From the NCBI GenBank assembly GCA_014799925.1, contig JAAVHC010000051.1:1-41127 (forward strand): DNA of 41,127 nt, written 5' to 3'. This document shows, piece by piece, positions 23,635 to 32,700 of this stretch (position 1 is its first letter; each line of letters opens with the position of its first letter). Under the pieces are notes generated by a model, which did not search any database, was not told the DNA's origin, and worked only from the letters and a program-made list of their open reading frames with translations. The position numbers and the translations under genes are program-made. This stretch comes from Oscillibacter sp. GTDB lineage: Bacteria > Bacillota > Clostridia > Oscillospirales > Oscillospiraceae.

Positions 23635-23805
23635 GTACTTTTCCCACGAGGGAAAAGTACCAAAAGCTCGCTCAAGGGGCCCGCCCCCTTGAGAATCCCC
23701 GAATGTTTTGTTTATTTGCGCTACGACGTAACGGGTTTGGTTCTACCGACAGCACCGATCAGAACGCGCCGGATGGTTCGTCTACCCACGTGTTCTATTG
23801 ATAGC
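23635..23805 (+). repeat. Structured intergenic repeat, copy A
   Basis: A diverged copy of the element at 28080-28255. Blocks in order are a GTACTTTTCCC/GGGAAAAGTAC hairpin plus CAAAAG, a CTCAAGGGG/CCCCTTGAG hairpin followed by AATCCCCGAATGTT, then shared blocks around GTTTA, CGACG, CGGG, GCGCCGGA and TGTTCTATTG. The 23548-24092 gap holds no credible gene. The remainder up to 24025 has no feature I can name. Confidence 0.7.
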
Positions 23806-24025
23806 CAGAGGAAGCTAAGCCGCTGCTCCAATCGGTACACACCACCGCCGGGAGTACCCGAAGCAACACGGTAGGGAGTACCGATACCATCGTTGGGTAG
23901 CCGCTTCGCCCGGCAAACCGCGCCCGTAGTCCGGTTTAGCCCGGACAGACTACAGGACCCGCGCAAAACAAAATACCCCCGTAATAAATGAGGGATTCTT
24001 AAACCGTAGGTTTAAGTGATTTTTT

Positions 24026-24078
24026 GGATACTTTTTGTTCACACAAAAAGTATCCGAGGGCCTGGGGCGAGAAGCCCC
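24026..24078. repeat. Hairpin pair of the intergenic repeat type
   Basis: GGATACTTTTTGT and ACAAAAAGTATCC (24026-24055) form a 13-bp stem with loop TCAC. A second hairpin, CTGGGGC-GAGAA-GCCCCAG, follows. The order, an AT-rich ACTTTT hairpin then a GC-rich hairpin, repeats that of the elements at 23635 and 28080. It is just downstream of the minus-strand ThrE pair and might end that transcript. Confidence 0.6.
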
Positions 24079-24092
24079 AGAGGATCAAGGGA

Positions 24093-24530
24093 TCACCTTC
24101 CCCTGATCCTTCGGATCAATTGAAAAATCGCCGTAGGAAACAGCATCCCCACCGCCAGGGCCACGGCCAGCAGAACCGTCGTCAGCGCCTGACGGGAGAA
24201 GGCCTCCAGGTCATTCTGCATGAAATGCTGCATGGTCTGGTACAGGGACCCGCCGGGGATCAGGGGGATGGAGGCCGTGACGATAAAGAGCGTGGCCGGG
24301 CATTTGACCAGCCGGGCCAGGGTTTCCGCGTAAACCGTCAGAACCACCGACGCCACAAAGTACCGGACCACCTCCTGGTCCGTCGCCAGTCCCATCAGCA
24401 GATAGACGCCCCAGGCCAGCAGGCCGCCCAGACTGGCCAGCAGCAGCCGCTCCCGCTTCACGTGGAACAGCAGCGCGAAGCCCAGGGAGCCCACAAAGGC
24501 GGTGGTCAGCTGTATGATCATATCCGTCAT
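24093..24530 (-). CDS. Threonine/serine exporter, ThrE_2 (DUF3815) subunit
   Basis: A 145-aa protein with about five membrane helices. GSLGFALLFHVKRERLLLASLGG and the conserved CPATLFIVTASIPLIPGGSLY are the ThrE_2/DUF3815 signatures. In Firmicutes the ThrE exporter is often split into this small part and a larger DUF1212 part, and both occur here with an 11-base gap. The ATG at 24530 is preceded by GGAGGCGGAG; longer in-frame starts fall inside the upstream gene. Confidence 0.9.
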   Translation of the reverse strand: MTDMIIQLTTAFVGSLGFALLFHVKRERLLLASLGGLLAWGVYLLMGLATDQEVVRYFVASVVLTVYAETLARLVKCPATLFIVTASIPLIPGGSLYQTMQHFMQNDLEAFSRQALTTVLLAVALAVGMLFPTAIFQLIRRIRGR

Positions 24531-24541
24531 GCTCCGCCTCC

Positions 24542-25357
24542 TCACATCAGGCTCGCCGCCAGGGCGAAGCCGAAAGCGATGGTCAGCGCCAGCAGAACGG
24601 CCTCGATAAACCGCATCAGGCCGGAAATGGTGTTGCCGCTGAACATGTCCCGCAGGGAGTTGGTCAGCGCCACGCCGGGAATGAGCAGCATGATGTTGCC
24701 GATGGAGATCATGTCCGCGCTGTGCCCCAGACGGAGCTTCACCGCCAGCCCCGCCAGCAGGCCGCCCAGGCACGAGCACAGCAGCGCCGACAGGAAGGCG
24801 TTGGCCTCCGTCCGCCGGATCAGCCGGTCCAGATATTTCAGCACGACGCCAATGACTCCCGACGCCGCCGCGTCCAGCCAGCTCCCGCCGAAAAACAGGG
24901 AGAAGGAGGAGGAGATCAGGGCGTAGGTGAACAGCTGCACCCCGAAGCCATACTGGGGCGTGGACAGGATTTCCTCCAGCGCGGCCTCCGTCTCCGCCAG
25001 GCTCAGATGCCCGGCGCAGATTCTGCGGCTGAGCTGGTTGAGCTGCTCCAGACGGTGCAGGTTGTAGGACCCGCCGGTAATGCGCCGGGTCTGGGTCACC
25101 GCGCCGAAACGGCGGGCGTAGATGGTGACCACGATGCTGGAGGTAATGGTAAACACGTCGGCCCGCTCCGCGCCGAAGGCCAGGCAGAGCCGGCGGATGC
25201 TGTCCTCCACGCGGCTGACCTCGCCGCCGCTTTGCAGCATGTACTGGCCAATATCCAGCACACGGTACAGATATTCATTGGCCCGGTCGGCTTCCTCCAT
25301 CCGGGCAAGCCGGTCCAGCTCGTCCGGGGAGAAGAAATGGTAGGCGTGTTCTTCCAT
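24542..25357 (-). CDS. Threonine/serine exporter, ThrE (DUF1212) subunit
   Basis: A 271-aa protein. A soluble N-terminal region with GQYMLQSGGEVSRVEDSIRR and FTITSSIVVTI, the ThrE-type hydrolase-like motif, is followed by about five membrane helices. It pairs with the small ThrE_2 subunit downstream to form a threonine/serine exporter. The start at 25357 has CGGAG 8 bases upstream; an alternative 7 codons earlier has none. Confidence 0.92.
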   Translation of the reverse strand: MEEHAYHFFSPDELDRLARMEEADRANEYLYRVLDIGQYMLQSGGEVSRVEDSIRRLCLAFGAERADVFTITSSIVVTIYARRFGAVTQTRRITGGSYNLHRLEQLNQLSRRICAGHLSLAETEAALEEILSTPQYGFGVQLFTYALISSSFSLFFGGSWLDAAASGVIGVVLKYLDRLIRRTEANAFLSALLCSCLGGLLAGLAVKLRLGHSADMISIGNIMLLIPGVALTNSLRDMFSGNTISGLMRFIEAVLLALTIAFGFALAASLM

Positions 25358-25523
25358 AGCGGGTCTCCGTCGTATCATTTGGAAATATGGTTCCCGTGCT
25401 CCGGCGCGGGATAAAGATCACGAGGCAGAAATGATAGCTTCCCAGGTCGTTATATCAGACGGGAGGGGAAAATGCAAGGGATTCCTGGCGTCCTGTTTTT
25501 CGTCTCCACAGCCCCTTCCGCCG

Positions 25524-26171
25524 TCAGCGGACGACCTTCCGGATGTCCTCAATGCGCCCCAGCACCAGCAGGTGCTCCTCCTTGCGGAAGGCGTAGTCAG
25601 GGCTGAGATTGGGGACGATGACCTCGCCCCGCTTGACGGCAATGACGGTGAGATGGTACTTGACCCGGAAATTCAGCTCCTTCAGGCTCTTGCCGATCCA
25701 GCGGTCCATGGGCTCCAGCTCGTAGATGGAGTGATCGGCGGTCAGGGGGATGCAGTCGAAGATGCTGTCGGAGCTCTCGCTGACGGCCAGCCGGAGGGCG
25801 GCCTCCCGTTCGGGGTAGATGACATAGTCCGCGCCGTTGCGGAGCAGGAATTTGGCCTGCATGTCGTCGTCGGCCTTGCTGAACACCTTTTTCGCGCCCA
25901 GCTCCTTCAGCAGACTGGTAATTTGCAGGCTGCCGAGGACGCTGCTGTCTCCCAGGCAGACGAAGCAGGCGTCGAAGCTCTCCACGCTGAAGGAGCGGAG
26001 GACCTCCTCGTTGGTACAGTCTCCCACCTTCGCGCTGACCACCAGGGGGAGGATGTCCTCCAGCGTTTCGCCATTCTGATCCACCGCCATGACTTCGCAT
26101 TTTTGCTCCGCCAGGGCGCGGCAGAGGTGGTGGCCGAAGGAGCCCATACCGATGATGAGAAATGATTTCAT
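25524..26171 (-). CDS. KtrA/TrkA-type potassium uptake regulatory protein
   Basis: A 215-aa cytoplasmic RCK protein. The Rossmann motif IIGMGSFGHHLCRAL (residues 5-19) and the acidic VMAVDQNGE strand end define the TrkA_N domain. The TrkA_C domain follows from about residue 135 with YHLTVIAVKRGE. It would gate a KtrB-type potassium channel by binding nucleotides, and TrkA_C domains of this group can bind c-di-AMP. No KtrB gene is visible in the window. GAAAGAGG precedes the ATG. An unusual structured leader lies directly upstream. Confidence 0.9.
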   Translation of the reverse strand: MKSFLIIGMGSFGHHLCRALAEQKCEVMAVDQNGETLEDILPLVVSAKVGDCTNEEVLRSFSVESFDACFVCLGDSSVLGSLQITSLLKELGAKKVFSKADDDMQAKFLLRNGADYVIYPEREAALRLAVSESSDSIFDCIPLTADHSIYELEPMDRWIGKSLKELNFRVKYHLTVIAVKRGEVIVPNLSPDYAFRKEEHLLVLGRIEDIRKVVR

Positions 26172-26189
26172 ACTGCTTACCTCTTTCTT

Positions 26190-26274
26190 GCCGCGAGCCG
26201 CGGCAGGGGAGTTGGTCCTATTCGCCGCCCCGGGGCTTCCCGCCCCCGGACGCCCCCCGGATATCCTGCCGCGG
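26190..26274 (-). promoter_or_regulatory. Structured leader of the ktrA-type gene
   Basis: In the minus-strand RNA, CCGCGGCAGG (26274-26265) can pair with CCTGCCGCGG (26207-26198), enclosing about 57 bases with further GC-rich pairing. The 3' arm can instead fold locally as GCCGCG-GCT-CGCGGC just before the AGAAAGAGG ribosome binding site. These folds exclude each other, as in a translational switch. I could not match it to the c-di-AMP (ydaO) riboswitch core. Confidence 0.4.
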
Positions 26275-26310
26275 GCAAAAGCATCCAATCAAAAACCGAA
26301 CGTATCGAAT

Positions 26311-26345
26311 CATGCCGGAAAATAAGCCGGCAATTTTCCGGCATG
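26311..26345. repeat. 13-bp perfect inverted repeat
   Basis: CATGCCGGAAAAT and ATTTTCCGGCATG flank a 9-base centre in the 457-base gap between the ktrA-type gene and the small conserved gene. It could be an operator, or a terminator stem for the gene at 26629, though that gene is transcribed away from it. Confidence 0.55.
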
Positions 26346-26413
26346 CGCGGTACAAGAGGGCCGCGGGACATAAAGGCAGGACGTGAGGGACTCCTGCCTC
26401 CCCCACGTCCCTA

Positions 26414-26436
26414 TGCGGGAGGCCTGACCTCCCGCA
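26414..26436. repeat. Inverted repeat in the ktrA upstream gap
   Basis: TGCGGGAGG and CCTCCCGCA flank a 5-base centre. The rest of the gap up to 26628 has no credible gene or site that I can name. Confidence 0.5.
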
Positions 26437-26628
26437 CGGCAATAAGCCTGTATCATGCCCATTCTAGCAAACTTACACAGGTTTTTCAAGCATGAAATGC
26501 CACGATTAGAGATTTGTGCATGTCAATCCCACAACAGCACCGATAGACAACTTCTCATTATTTCTGGGAACTGCTCAGATGACATTGGTACGCTCCCTCA
26601 TCCCTTCTTCCTTCCAGAAGCGCGGTTT

Positions 26629-26955
26629 CTACTTTTTGTTCGATACCTTGACCGCCTCGACGCCGGTCACCGTGAGCTGCACGCCCTTCTGGGCGGCCAG
26701 CCTGTTCACCTGCGCCGCGATTTCCTCCTGATAGCTTTTCAAAAAGGCCAGGGCGATGGAATCCTTGACGTCCTGGGGCATGGCGTTGAGCATCATTTTC
26801 ATCGCGTCCGCCGGGAGGTGTCCCAGACCCTTGAGGGCCTGCGCCGCCTTGCTGTCCCCCTTGGAGCCTTGCAGCCGCTCCAGCACCGTCGGAAGGGCCT
26901 GCTGGGCCAGCCCGCCGTAGTCAATCTGGTCAATTTGGATCTTTACTTCAATCAT
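26629..26955 (-). CDS. Small conserved-looking protein of unknown function
   Basis: A 108-aa soluble protein, predicted alpha-helical through most of its length after an initial strand, MIEVKIQIDQIDYGG. It has no signal peptide or membrane segment and carries a lysine-rich C-terminus. I do not recognise a named family. GAAAGGAA lies before the ATG. It stands between the ktrA-type gene and serA on the minus strand, separated from serA by a 153-base gap that includes a 13-bp AT-rich hairpin, so it is probably a separate transcript. Confidence 0.7.
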   Translation of the reverse strand: MIEVKIQIDQIDYGGLAQQALPTVLERLQGSKGDSKAAQALKGLGHLPADAMKMMLNAMPQDVKDSIALAFLKSYQEEIAAQVNRLAAQKGVQLTVTGVEAVKVSNKK

Positions 26956-27066
26956 CTTGTGTTCCTTTCTCTGATATTATTGGACGATCACGAACAGAAA
27001 AGCCATGCGGCAGAAGCAGGCACTCCGCCGCATGGCCCATCGGGCAGGCAAAAGGTTTTTCTTTTG

Positions 27067-27096
27067 CATCTTTTCTTTGTTCACAAAGAAAAGATG
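27067..27096. repeat. AT-rich 13-bp hairpin after serA
   Basis: CATCTTTTCTTTG and CAAAGAAAAGATG pair around loop TTCA. It lies 13 bases past the serA stop and may end that transcript. The loop context GTTCACA recurs in the hairpin at 24026. Confidence 0.6.
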
Positions 27097-27108
27097 TTTC
27101 CCCGTAAC

Positions 27109-28020
27109 TTACTTCCCGAAATTCTCAATGATGTCCACGATCTCCGCCCCGATTCTCTGCTGGGCCTCCCTGGTGGCCGCGCCGATATGGGGGGTGCAGG
27201 AGACGTTGGGATGGGAGTAGAGCGCGGCGTTGGTGGCGGGCTCGTCGGCGTAGACGTCCAGACCGGCGGCGCGGACCTTGCCGGAGTTCAGGGCCTCCAG
27301 CAGGTCGTCCTCGTTGACGTTGTCGCCCCGGGAGGTGTTGATGAACACCACGCCGTCCTTCATCTTGTCGATGTTCTCCTTGCAGATGAGCTTCACGCCG
27401 TTCAGGCTGGGGGTGTGCAGGGAGATGAAGTCGGCGCGCTCCAGCAGCTCGTCCAGCTCCACGTACTTCATGCCCATCTGTTCCTCGATGCCGGGAACGT
27501 GGAAGATGTCCTGGGCAATGACCTCCATGCCGATGCCCTTGGCCATGCGGCCCAGGGCCTGGCCGATGCGGCCGAAGCCGATGATGCCCAGGGTCTTGCC
27601 GCCCAGCTCGAAGCCCTTGCCGTAGGCCTTCTTCTCCCACTTGCCCTCGCGCATGGTGTGGCCGGCCGCGGACAGGAACCGGGCGCAGGAGAACATGTGG
27701 CCCATGGCCAGCTCGGCCACGGAGTTGGAGGAAGCGCGGGGGGTGTTCTTCACCGTGATGCCCGCCTCCTCGGCGTGCTTCACGTCGATGTTGTCCACGC
27801 CCACGCCGCCGCGGATAATGAGCTTCAGGCTGCCGCCCCTGGCCTCGTCGATGTGGCCGGCGCGAACCTTGGTTGCGCTGCGCACCACCACCGCGTCGTA
27901 GTTTTTCAGGGCCGCGCCCAGCTCCTCGGGGGCGTAGAACTGCTCGGTCACTTCGTGGCCGTTCTTTTTCAGCTGTTCCAGGGCGGTTTTGTCCATACCG
28001 TCGGTAACAAGGATTTTCAT
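27109..28020 (-). CDS. serA: D-3-phosphoglycerate dehydrogenase, short form
   Basis: The 303-aa enzyme oxidises 3-phosphoglycerate to 3-phosphohydroxypyruvate with NAD+, the first step of serine synthesis. The Rossmann motif GFGRIGQALGRMAKGIG is near residue 148, with catalytic-region motifs NTPRASSNSVAELAMG, NTSRGDNVNEDDL and the His in HIGAATREAQ. It ends directly after the catalytic core and lacks the ACT or ASB regulatory domains of longer enzymes, so serine feedback through ACT is not expected. serC is upstream on the same strand, separated by 431 bases that hold an intergenic repeat. Confidence 0.93.
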   Translation of the reverse strand: MKILVTDGMDKTALEQLKKNGHEVTEQFYAPEELGAALKNYDAVVVRSATKVRAGHIDEARGGSLKLIIRGGVGVDNIDVKHAEEAGITVKNTPRASSNSVAELAMGHMFSCARFLSAAGHTMREGKWEKKAYGKGFELGGKTLGIIGFGRIGQALGRMAKGIGMEVIAQDIFHVPGIEEQMGMKYVELDELLERADFISLHTPSLNGVKLICKENIDKMKDGVVFINTSRGDNVNEDDLLEALNSGKVRAAGLDVYADEPATNAALYSHPNVSCTPHIGAATREAQQRIGAEIVDIIENFGK

Positions 28021-28079
28021 GATCGTATCGTCTCCTAATCGTTTTCTTTGTTTTGGTCTCCCTGCGGGGGACAGGGGAT

Positions 28080-28255
28080 GTACTTTTCTTGTTTCGCCAA
28101 GAAAAGTACCAAAAGAAGGCGACTTAGGGGGCTTCGCCGCCCTAAGAATCCCTAATGTTGTTTTTGTTTACCCTCCGACGATACCGGGATTGATTCTATC
28201 CCAATACCTTCGTTGGTGCGCCGGACTTCTGCGTTTATCCACTTGTTCTATTGGC
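28080..28255 (+). repeat. Structured intergenic repeat, copy B
   Basis: Diverged copy of the element at 23635-23805, in the same orientation. It has a 12-bp hairpin, GTACTTTTCTTG/CAAGAAAAGTAC, plus CAAAAG, then CTTAGGG.../...CCCTAAG followed by AATCCCTAATGTT. Further blocks are GTTTA, CGACGATACCGGGATTG, GCGCCGGA and TTGTTCTATTGGCAG. It lies between serC and serA, so it would be transcribed antisense in the ser mRNA. The rest of 28021-28451 shows no gene. Confidence 0.7.
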
Positions 28256-28451
28256 AGTCGTTGGGCGCTGCCCTGAAAATTCTGCGAAGACTGCACATAA
28301 TACAGCAACTCCCGCCATTTTCCAGAACATGGTTGAGGGAAGACAAACCTCCGCGTTATCACGTACGAAAGCAAGTCGAACCCCGGCCAGGTACCGGCCA
28401 GCACACCGGGCTGCTCAAAAGGTCGTGCAGGCGCACCTTGCCAATTGAATA

Positions 28452-29546
28452 TCAGCCGTTCTCGGCCTCGAACTTTTTCAGGAACTCCACCAGAGCCTCC
28501 ACGCCCTCCTTGGGCATGGCGTTGTAGGTGGAAGCCCGCAGGCCGCCCACGCTCTTGTGGCCCTTCAGGTTGTCGTACCCCGCGGCCTTGGTGGCGGCGA
28601 CGACCCTGGCGTCCAGCTCCTTGTCTCCGGTGACGAAGGGGATGTTCATCAGGGAGCGGAACTCCTTGTCGACCGTGCCCTTGAACATCCTGGAGCTGTC
28701 CAGGAAATCATACATGACCCTGGCCTTGTCGATGTTCAGCTTCTCCATGGCCTCCAGGCCGCCGATGCTCTTGAGGTACTTGAACACCTTGCCGCAGCAG
28801 TAGATGGCCCAGCAGTTGGGGGTGTTGTACATGGAGCCGTTGTCCGCGTGGGTCTTGTAGCTCATATACAGCGGGGTCCTGGGGTCCAGCTCGGCGTCGT
28901 CGCGGATGAGGTCCTCGCGGATAATGACCACCACCATGCCGGCGGGGCCCACGTTCTTCTGCACGCCCGCGTAGATAAGGCCGTAGTCGCTGACGTTGCA
29001 GGGCTTGGACAGGAACATGGAGCTCTGGTCGCTGACCAGCACGTGGCCCTTGGTATTGGGCAGCTTGTTCCAGGTCACGCCGTGGATGGTCTCGTTCTCG
29101 CAGATATAGACGTAATCGGCATTCTCCGGGATGTCCAGATCGTCGCAGTCAGGGACGTAGCAGTAGTTGCGGTCCTTGCTGGAGGCGACCACGTGAACAT
29201 CGCCGTACTTTTTGGCCTCGGCGATGGCCTTCTTGGACCACGCGCCGGTCTCCACGTAGCAGGCCACGCCGTTCTTCATCAGGTTCATGGGGATCATGGC
29301 GAACTGGAGCGTAGCGCCGCCCTGAATGAACAGCACCTTGTAGTTGTCGGGGATGTGCATCAGGTCCCGCAGGTCCTGTTCGGCCTCGTCAATGATCTGC
29401 TGATACACCGGGGAGCGGTGGCTCATTTCCATGACGCACATACCGGAGCCCCGGTAGTTCATCATCTCGTCCCGGATCTCCTCCAGGACGGGCTCAGGCA
29501 TGGTAGCCGGACCGGCGGAAAAATTATACGTACGGTTGTATTTCAT
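28452..29546 (-). CDS. serC: Phosphoserine aminotransferase
   Basis: The 364-aa PLP enzyme converts 3-phosphohydroxypyruvate and glutamate to phosphoserine. The N-terminal NFSAGPATMPEPVLEE, the phosphate-binding GGATLQFAMIPMNL and the PLP lysine in YAGVQKNVGPAG (about residue 198, as in E. coli SerC) are present. The family ending GLRASTYNAMPKEGVEAL is intact. AAGGAGG precedes the ATG and a good promoter lies upstream. It works directly with serA, next on the strand. Confidence 0.96.
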   Translation of the reverse strand: MKYNRTYNFSAGPATMPEPVLEEIRDEMMNYRGSGMCVMEMSHRSPVYQQIIDEAEQDLRDLMHIPDNYKVLFIQGGATLQFAMIPMNLMKNGVACYVETGAWSKKAIAEAKKYGDVHVVASSKDRNYCYVPDCDDLDIPENADYVYICENETIHGVTWNKLPNTKGHVLVSDQSSMFLSKPCNVSDYGLIYAGVQKNVGPAGMVVVIIREDLIRDDAELDPRTPLYMSYKTHADNGSMYNTPNCWAIYCCGKVFKYLKSIGGLEAMEKLNIDKARVMYDFLDSSRMFKGTVDKEFRSLMNIPFVTGDKELDARVVAATKAAGYDNLKGHKSVGGLRASTYNAMPKEGVEALVEFLKKFEAENG

Positions 29547-29602
29547 TGCTTTTTATCCTCCTTGTGTTCGGTTGAGAGGCTTCCTCTCTCCATCTGCCCC
29601 CC

Positions 29603-29631
29603 AGTATAATACAGCGCCGGCAAATAATCAA
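29603..29631 (-). promoter_or_regulatory. Promoter of serC
   Basis: On the minus strand TTGATT and TATACT are separated by 17 bases, about 57 bases before the serC start codon. I saw no T-box or other riboswitch in the leader. Confidence 0.7.
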
Positions 29632-29691
29632 CAGGCAAATTGAAAAAATTTCAGCCTGCCTAAAAAATTTTTTGGAGCAGCCCTGTAAACA

Positions 29692-29717
29692 GCCCCCGCC
29701 TCATCCGAGGCGGGGGC
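29692..29717 (-). terminator. Terminator after the M56 peptidase gene
   Basis: GCCCCCGCCTC and GAGGCGGGGGC form an 11-bp stem with a 4-base loop, 5 bases after the stop codon at 29723. TGTTTACAG follows on the minus strand. Confidence 0.75.
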
Positions 29718-29722
29718 AAAAA

Positions 29723-32700
29723 TCACCAGACACATAACACCCGGCAGGTAAAATCCTTCGGCCCGCCGGCGCCCTCGTAGCGGACGAAAATGGTCGTCTC
29801 GCCGGGAGTGACAGCGGTAACGACGCCGTTCTCGTCCACCTCCGCCACATCCGGGTCAGAGGATGTATAGTTCAGGGCATAGATTCCGGGAGCGTTCAGC
29901 AGTTGAATCCGGGAGGTGGAGCCTGCGCTGCGCAGGGTCATCTCGCTGGGGCTTGCGCTGACGCCGCCTGCCAGATCAGCCTCCAATTGGGAAATCGCCG
30001 CATCCCGGCTGGGCGCGTGCTCTCCGGACGGTTCGATATGGAAATACCACTCGCCGCGGAAAAGATCCAGCGCCGCATTCCGACGCGCCTCCGGCAGTTG
30101 CTCCAGCACCACGTAGGCAAACTGGCTGGGATTGAGGACGTACAGCCGGTAGAGCGTGTAGGCGTATCCCTCCGCCGGTGCGCCGTCCAGCCCCTCGGTA
30201 GCGGAGAGAAGATAGAGGTATTCCGCCGTGGTCATTTCACTGCCCCGCCGGTCGATGTACCGGTCAATAGCGCCCATGACATTTTCCACCACAGCCAACG
30301 ACCCGTCGCCGTCATCCATTCCGGCGTTCACGGCGGCCCGCGCAATGGCCTGCCAGTCCATATAGCTCATCAGCGGCAGCCACTCGCCGGCATCAGCGCC
30401 CTGCTGGACCTGCGCGGCGATCTCCTCCGCGTTATAGTAGATCTGCGGGTCCACATCGTCGTAGGGACCGAAATTGGTGAAAACATAGTGCGATCCGTTC
30501 CAGACGTAGAAGAAATCATGCCTCTTGCGGCCCAGCACCGTTTCCAGGTCCCTGTCCAGCACCGGCGTCTGGGCAAAGATATGGCCGTCATAGCCGTACT
30601 GCGCCGCCTCCTCCGCGGACAAAGGAAATGCGCGGCAGGTTTCCTCTCCGGCGCAGATGTTGGAAGCGCCGTCGGCGGACAAACAGTGCAGCCTGCCTTC
30701 ATGCTCAATGAGAGGATGCAGGCTCAGCAGATACTCCGCAATCTCTGGAGAAAACATCGTCTCCAGATACCCCCGCATGTCCGCGATGCTCTCAAAGAAT
30801 CCTACGGAAGGCCAGACGCCCTCCTCATCCTCAAAGATGCCGGCATATCTTTCGTGCATCCAGCCAAACTGGAAGGAGCTCCATTCGCTCCGGGCCTGTT
30901 CGTAGAGGTACAGGCCCTTTTTTTCCGCCAGCGTGAGGGTCGTGTCCGTACTATAGAACAGCGCCGCCTGCACCGTCACCCATCCTTCCGGCACGTAGTA
31001 CCAGTCTATGGTTTCATCATCGTTGTAAAGAACATACGGGTGACCGTCGTAGAAGGTAAACGGGCCAACCGTCACGCTCGCCCAGTAGGGATAATCCCCC
31101 ATCAATTCAGCCGAGCTGTCGCGGATATCCCGGACGATGTAGTCTGCCGCCGGGTGTTCCGCGGGCTTTGTCCACAGGCAGGCGCGGAAAGCCTCCTCCA
31201 GGGCGGAGAGCTCCCTCGCTGTCAGCGTCCCGTTGGCGGGCACGCCGGTCTTGCCGGTAAAGTGGTAGACGGCCTCTTCTTTGCCGCCCAAGGCATTCAG
31301 ACGCGTCAACGCCTCGTCCAGAATCTCCGTTCCATCGGTTCCGGTCGGGGCATAGTTCTCATCTCTGGGCGCATTACGGCAGCAGTCGCGGAACTCCTCA
31401 TAGATTGCCTGCCCGTTCCGGAGGACGTGGAAGGTCCCATAGTCGTCCTCCAGCCAGCACAGGCCGCCGGCCCAGATTGTGAAGTGCGCCATCTCGTTTC
31501 CCGTCTCATCCCGGAAGGAGGCGGTCACCGACCACACGTTGTCCCTGGTAAATTTCTCTGTTGTGCCGTCAAATTCAAATCCCTGATACAACTCCCACAG
31601 CCGGGAAACAACGTCCGGGTCCGTAACAGGACCAGGCCGGTACTGCGAGCTGAGCATCTCTCCCAGGTAGACGGCGGCGGGCGCTTCCGGAGCCTCCGGC
31701 GACACCCGCGCTCCCGGCGGCTCCTCCGCCTCCGCCTTCCCGCCGAAGGTACACACCGCCAGCAGGCAGGCCAGCGCCGCCACCAGCGCCAGGGTGATCT
31801 TCCGCATTCTGGGCCGCCTGACGATCAACGCGATCCGCTCCTTCATGGCCCGCTTTCCGGCGGTCATGGTGGTGGCGGTATGGAGCAGGGCGGCGGGATT
31901 CCGACTCCCGGACACCATGCCCAGCAGGGTCTGGCCGTAGTCGAGCCGCGCCTCCTCGCCCAGGCGGCGGAGAGCGGCGGCGTCACAGGCCAGCTCGCCG
32001 TCCCGGCGGCTCAGCGCCGCCGCCCACCAGACCAGCGGATTGTACCAGTGAATCACCAGACAGATACCGCGCAGAACAGACCACAGGTGGTCTCCGTGGC
32101 GGTAGTGGGCGTACTCGTGGGCCAGGATGTGCTCCGGATGCCGGACGCCCATGGCCGCCTCATTTAAATAGACGGCGGGCCGGAGCAGTCCGAACAGGCA
32201 GGGAGACGGAATCCCCTCCGCCTCATACACCGGCAGCTTCCCGGACCAGAGCGCGTCCGGCAGCGTCAGCAGCTTCCGGTTTTTCCGCAGCCGGAGGTAA
32301 AAAACGAGGTTCGAGACCACCAGCGCCCCGCCGGCGACTGTCATGCCGGTTTTCCAGACGACGCTCAACATGCTCTCCAACCGGCGTTCTTCCGGGGATT
32401 TCATCACAAAGCTTTTCGTAGGGCCGTCCGCCGGACGGGTTTCAAACGCGGCGGCGGGCCCATCCGCAGGCTGGATGACAAAATCGGCGGAAGGCCCGTC
32501 CGGAGCCGGAACGGGGTCCCCGGCAGAGGGACCGGCGGGGAGAGCAGCGGGTTCGCTTTGAATGGATACCCGCAGCTCCTCCGCGGCTCCCACCACGCTC
32601 ACCGGCGCGGGAAAAAGCGTCCCCGGGATCAGCAGCCGCGCCGCCGCCAGCAGCCACAGCGCGTACTGCACGTGGGGACTGATCCGCCCCCGCAGCGCCC

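Noticed and set aside
23806-24025. Possible transposon remnant or coding gene (minus-strand frame 23721-23966)
   Set aside because: The short open frame has no ribosome binding site, no recognisable transposase motif, and overlaps the intergenic repeat.
29547-29722. T-box or serine-related riboswitch before serC
   Set aside because: There is no T-box motif or antiterminator. Only a promoter, a short leader and the terminator of the neighbouring gene are seen.
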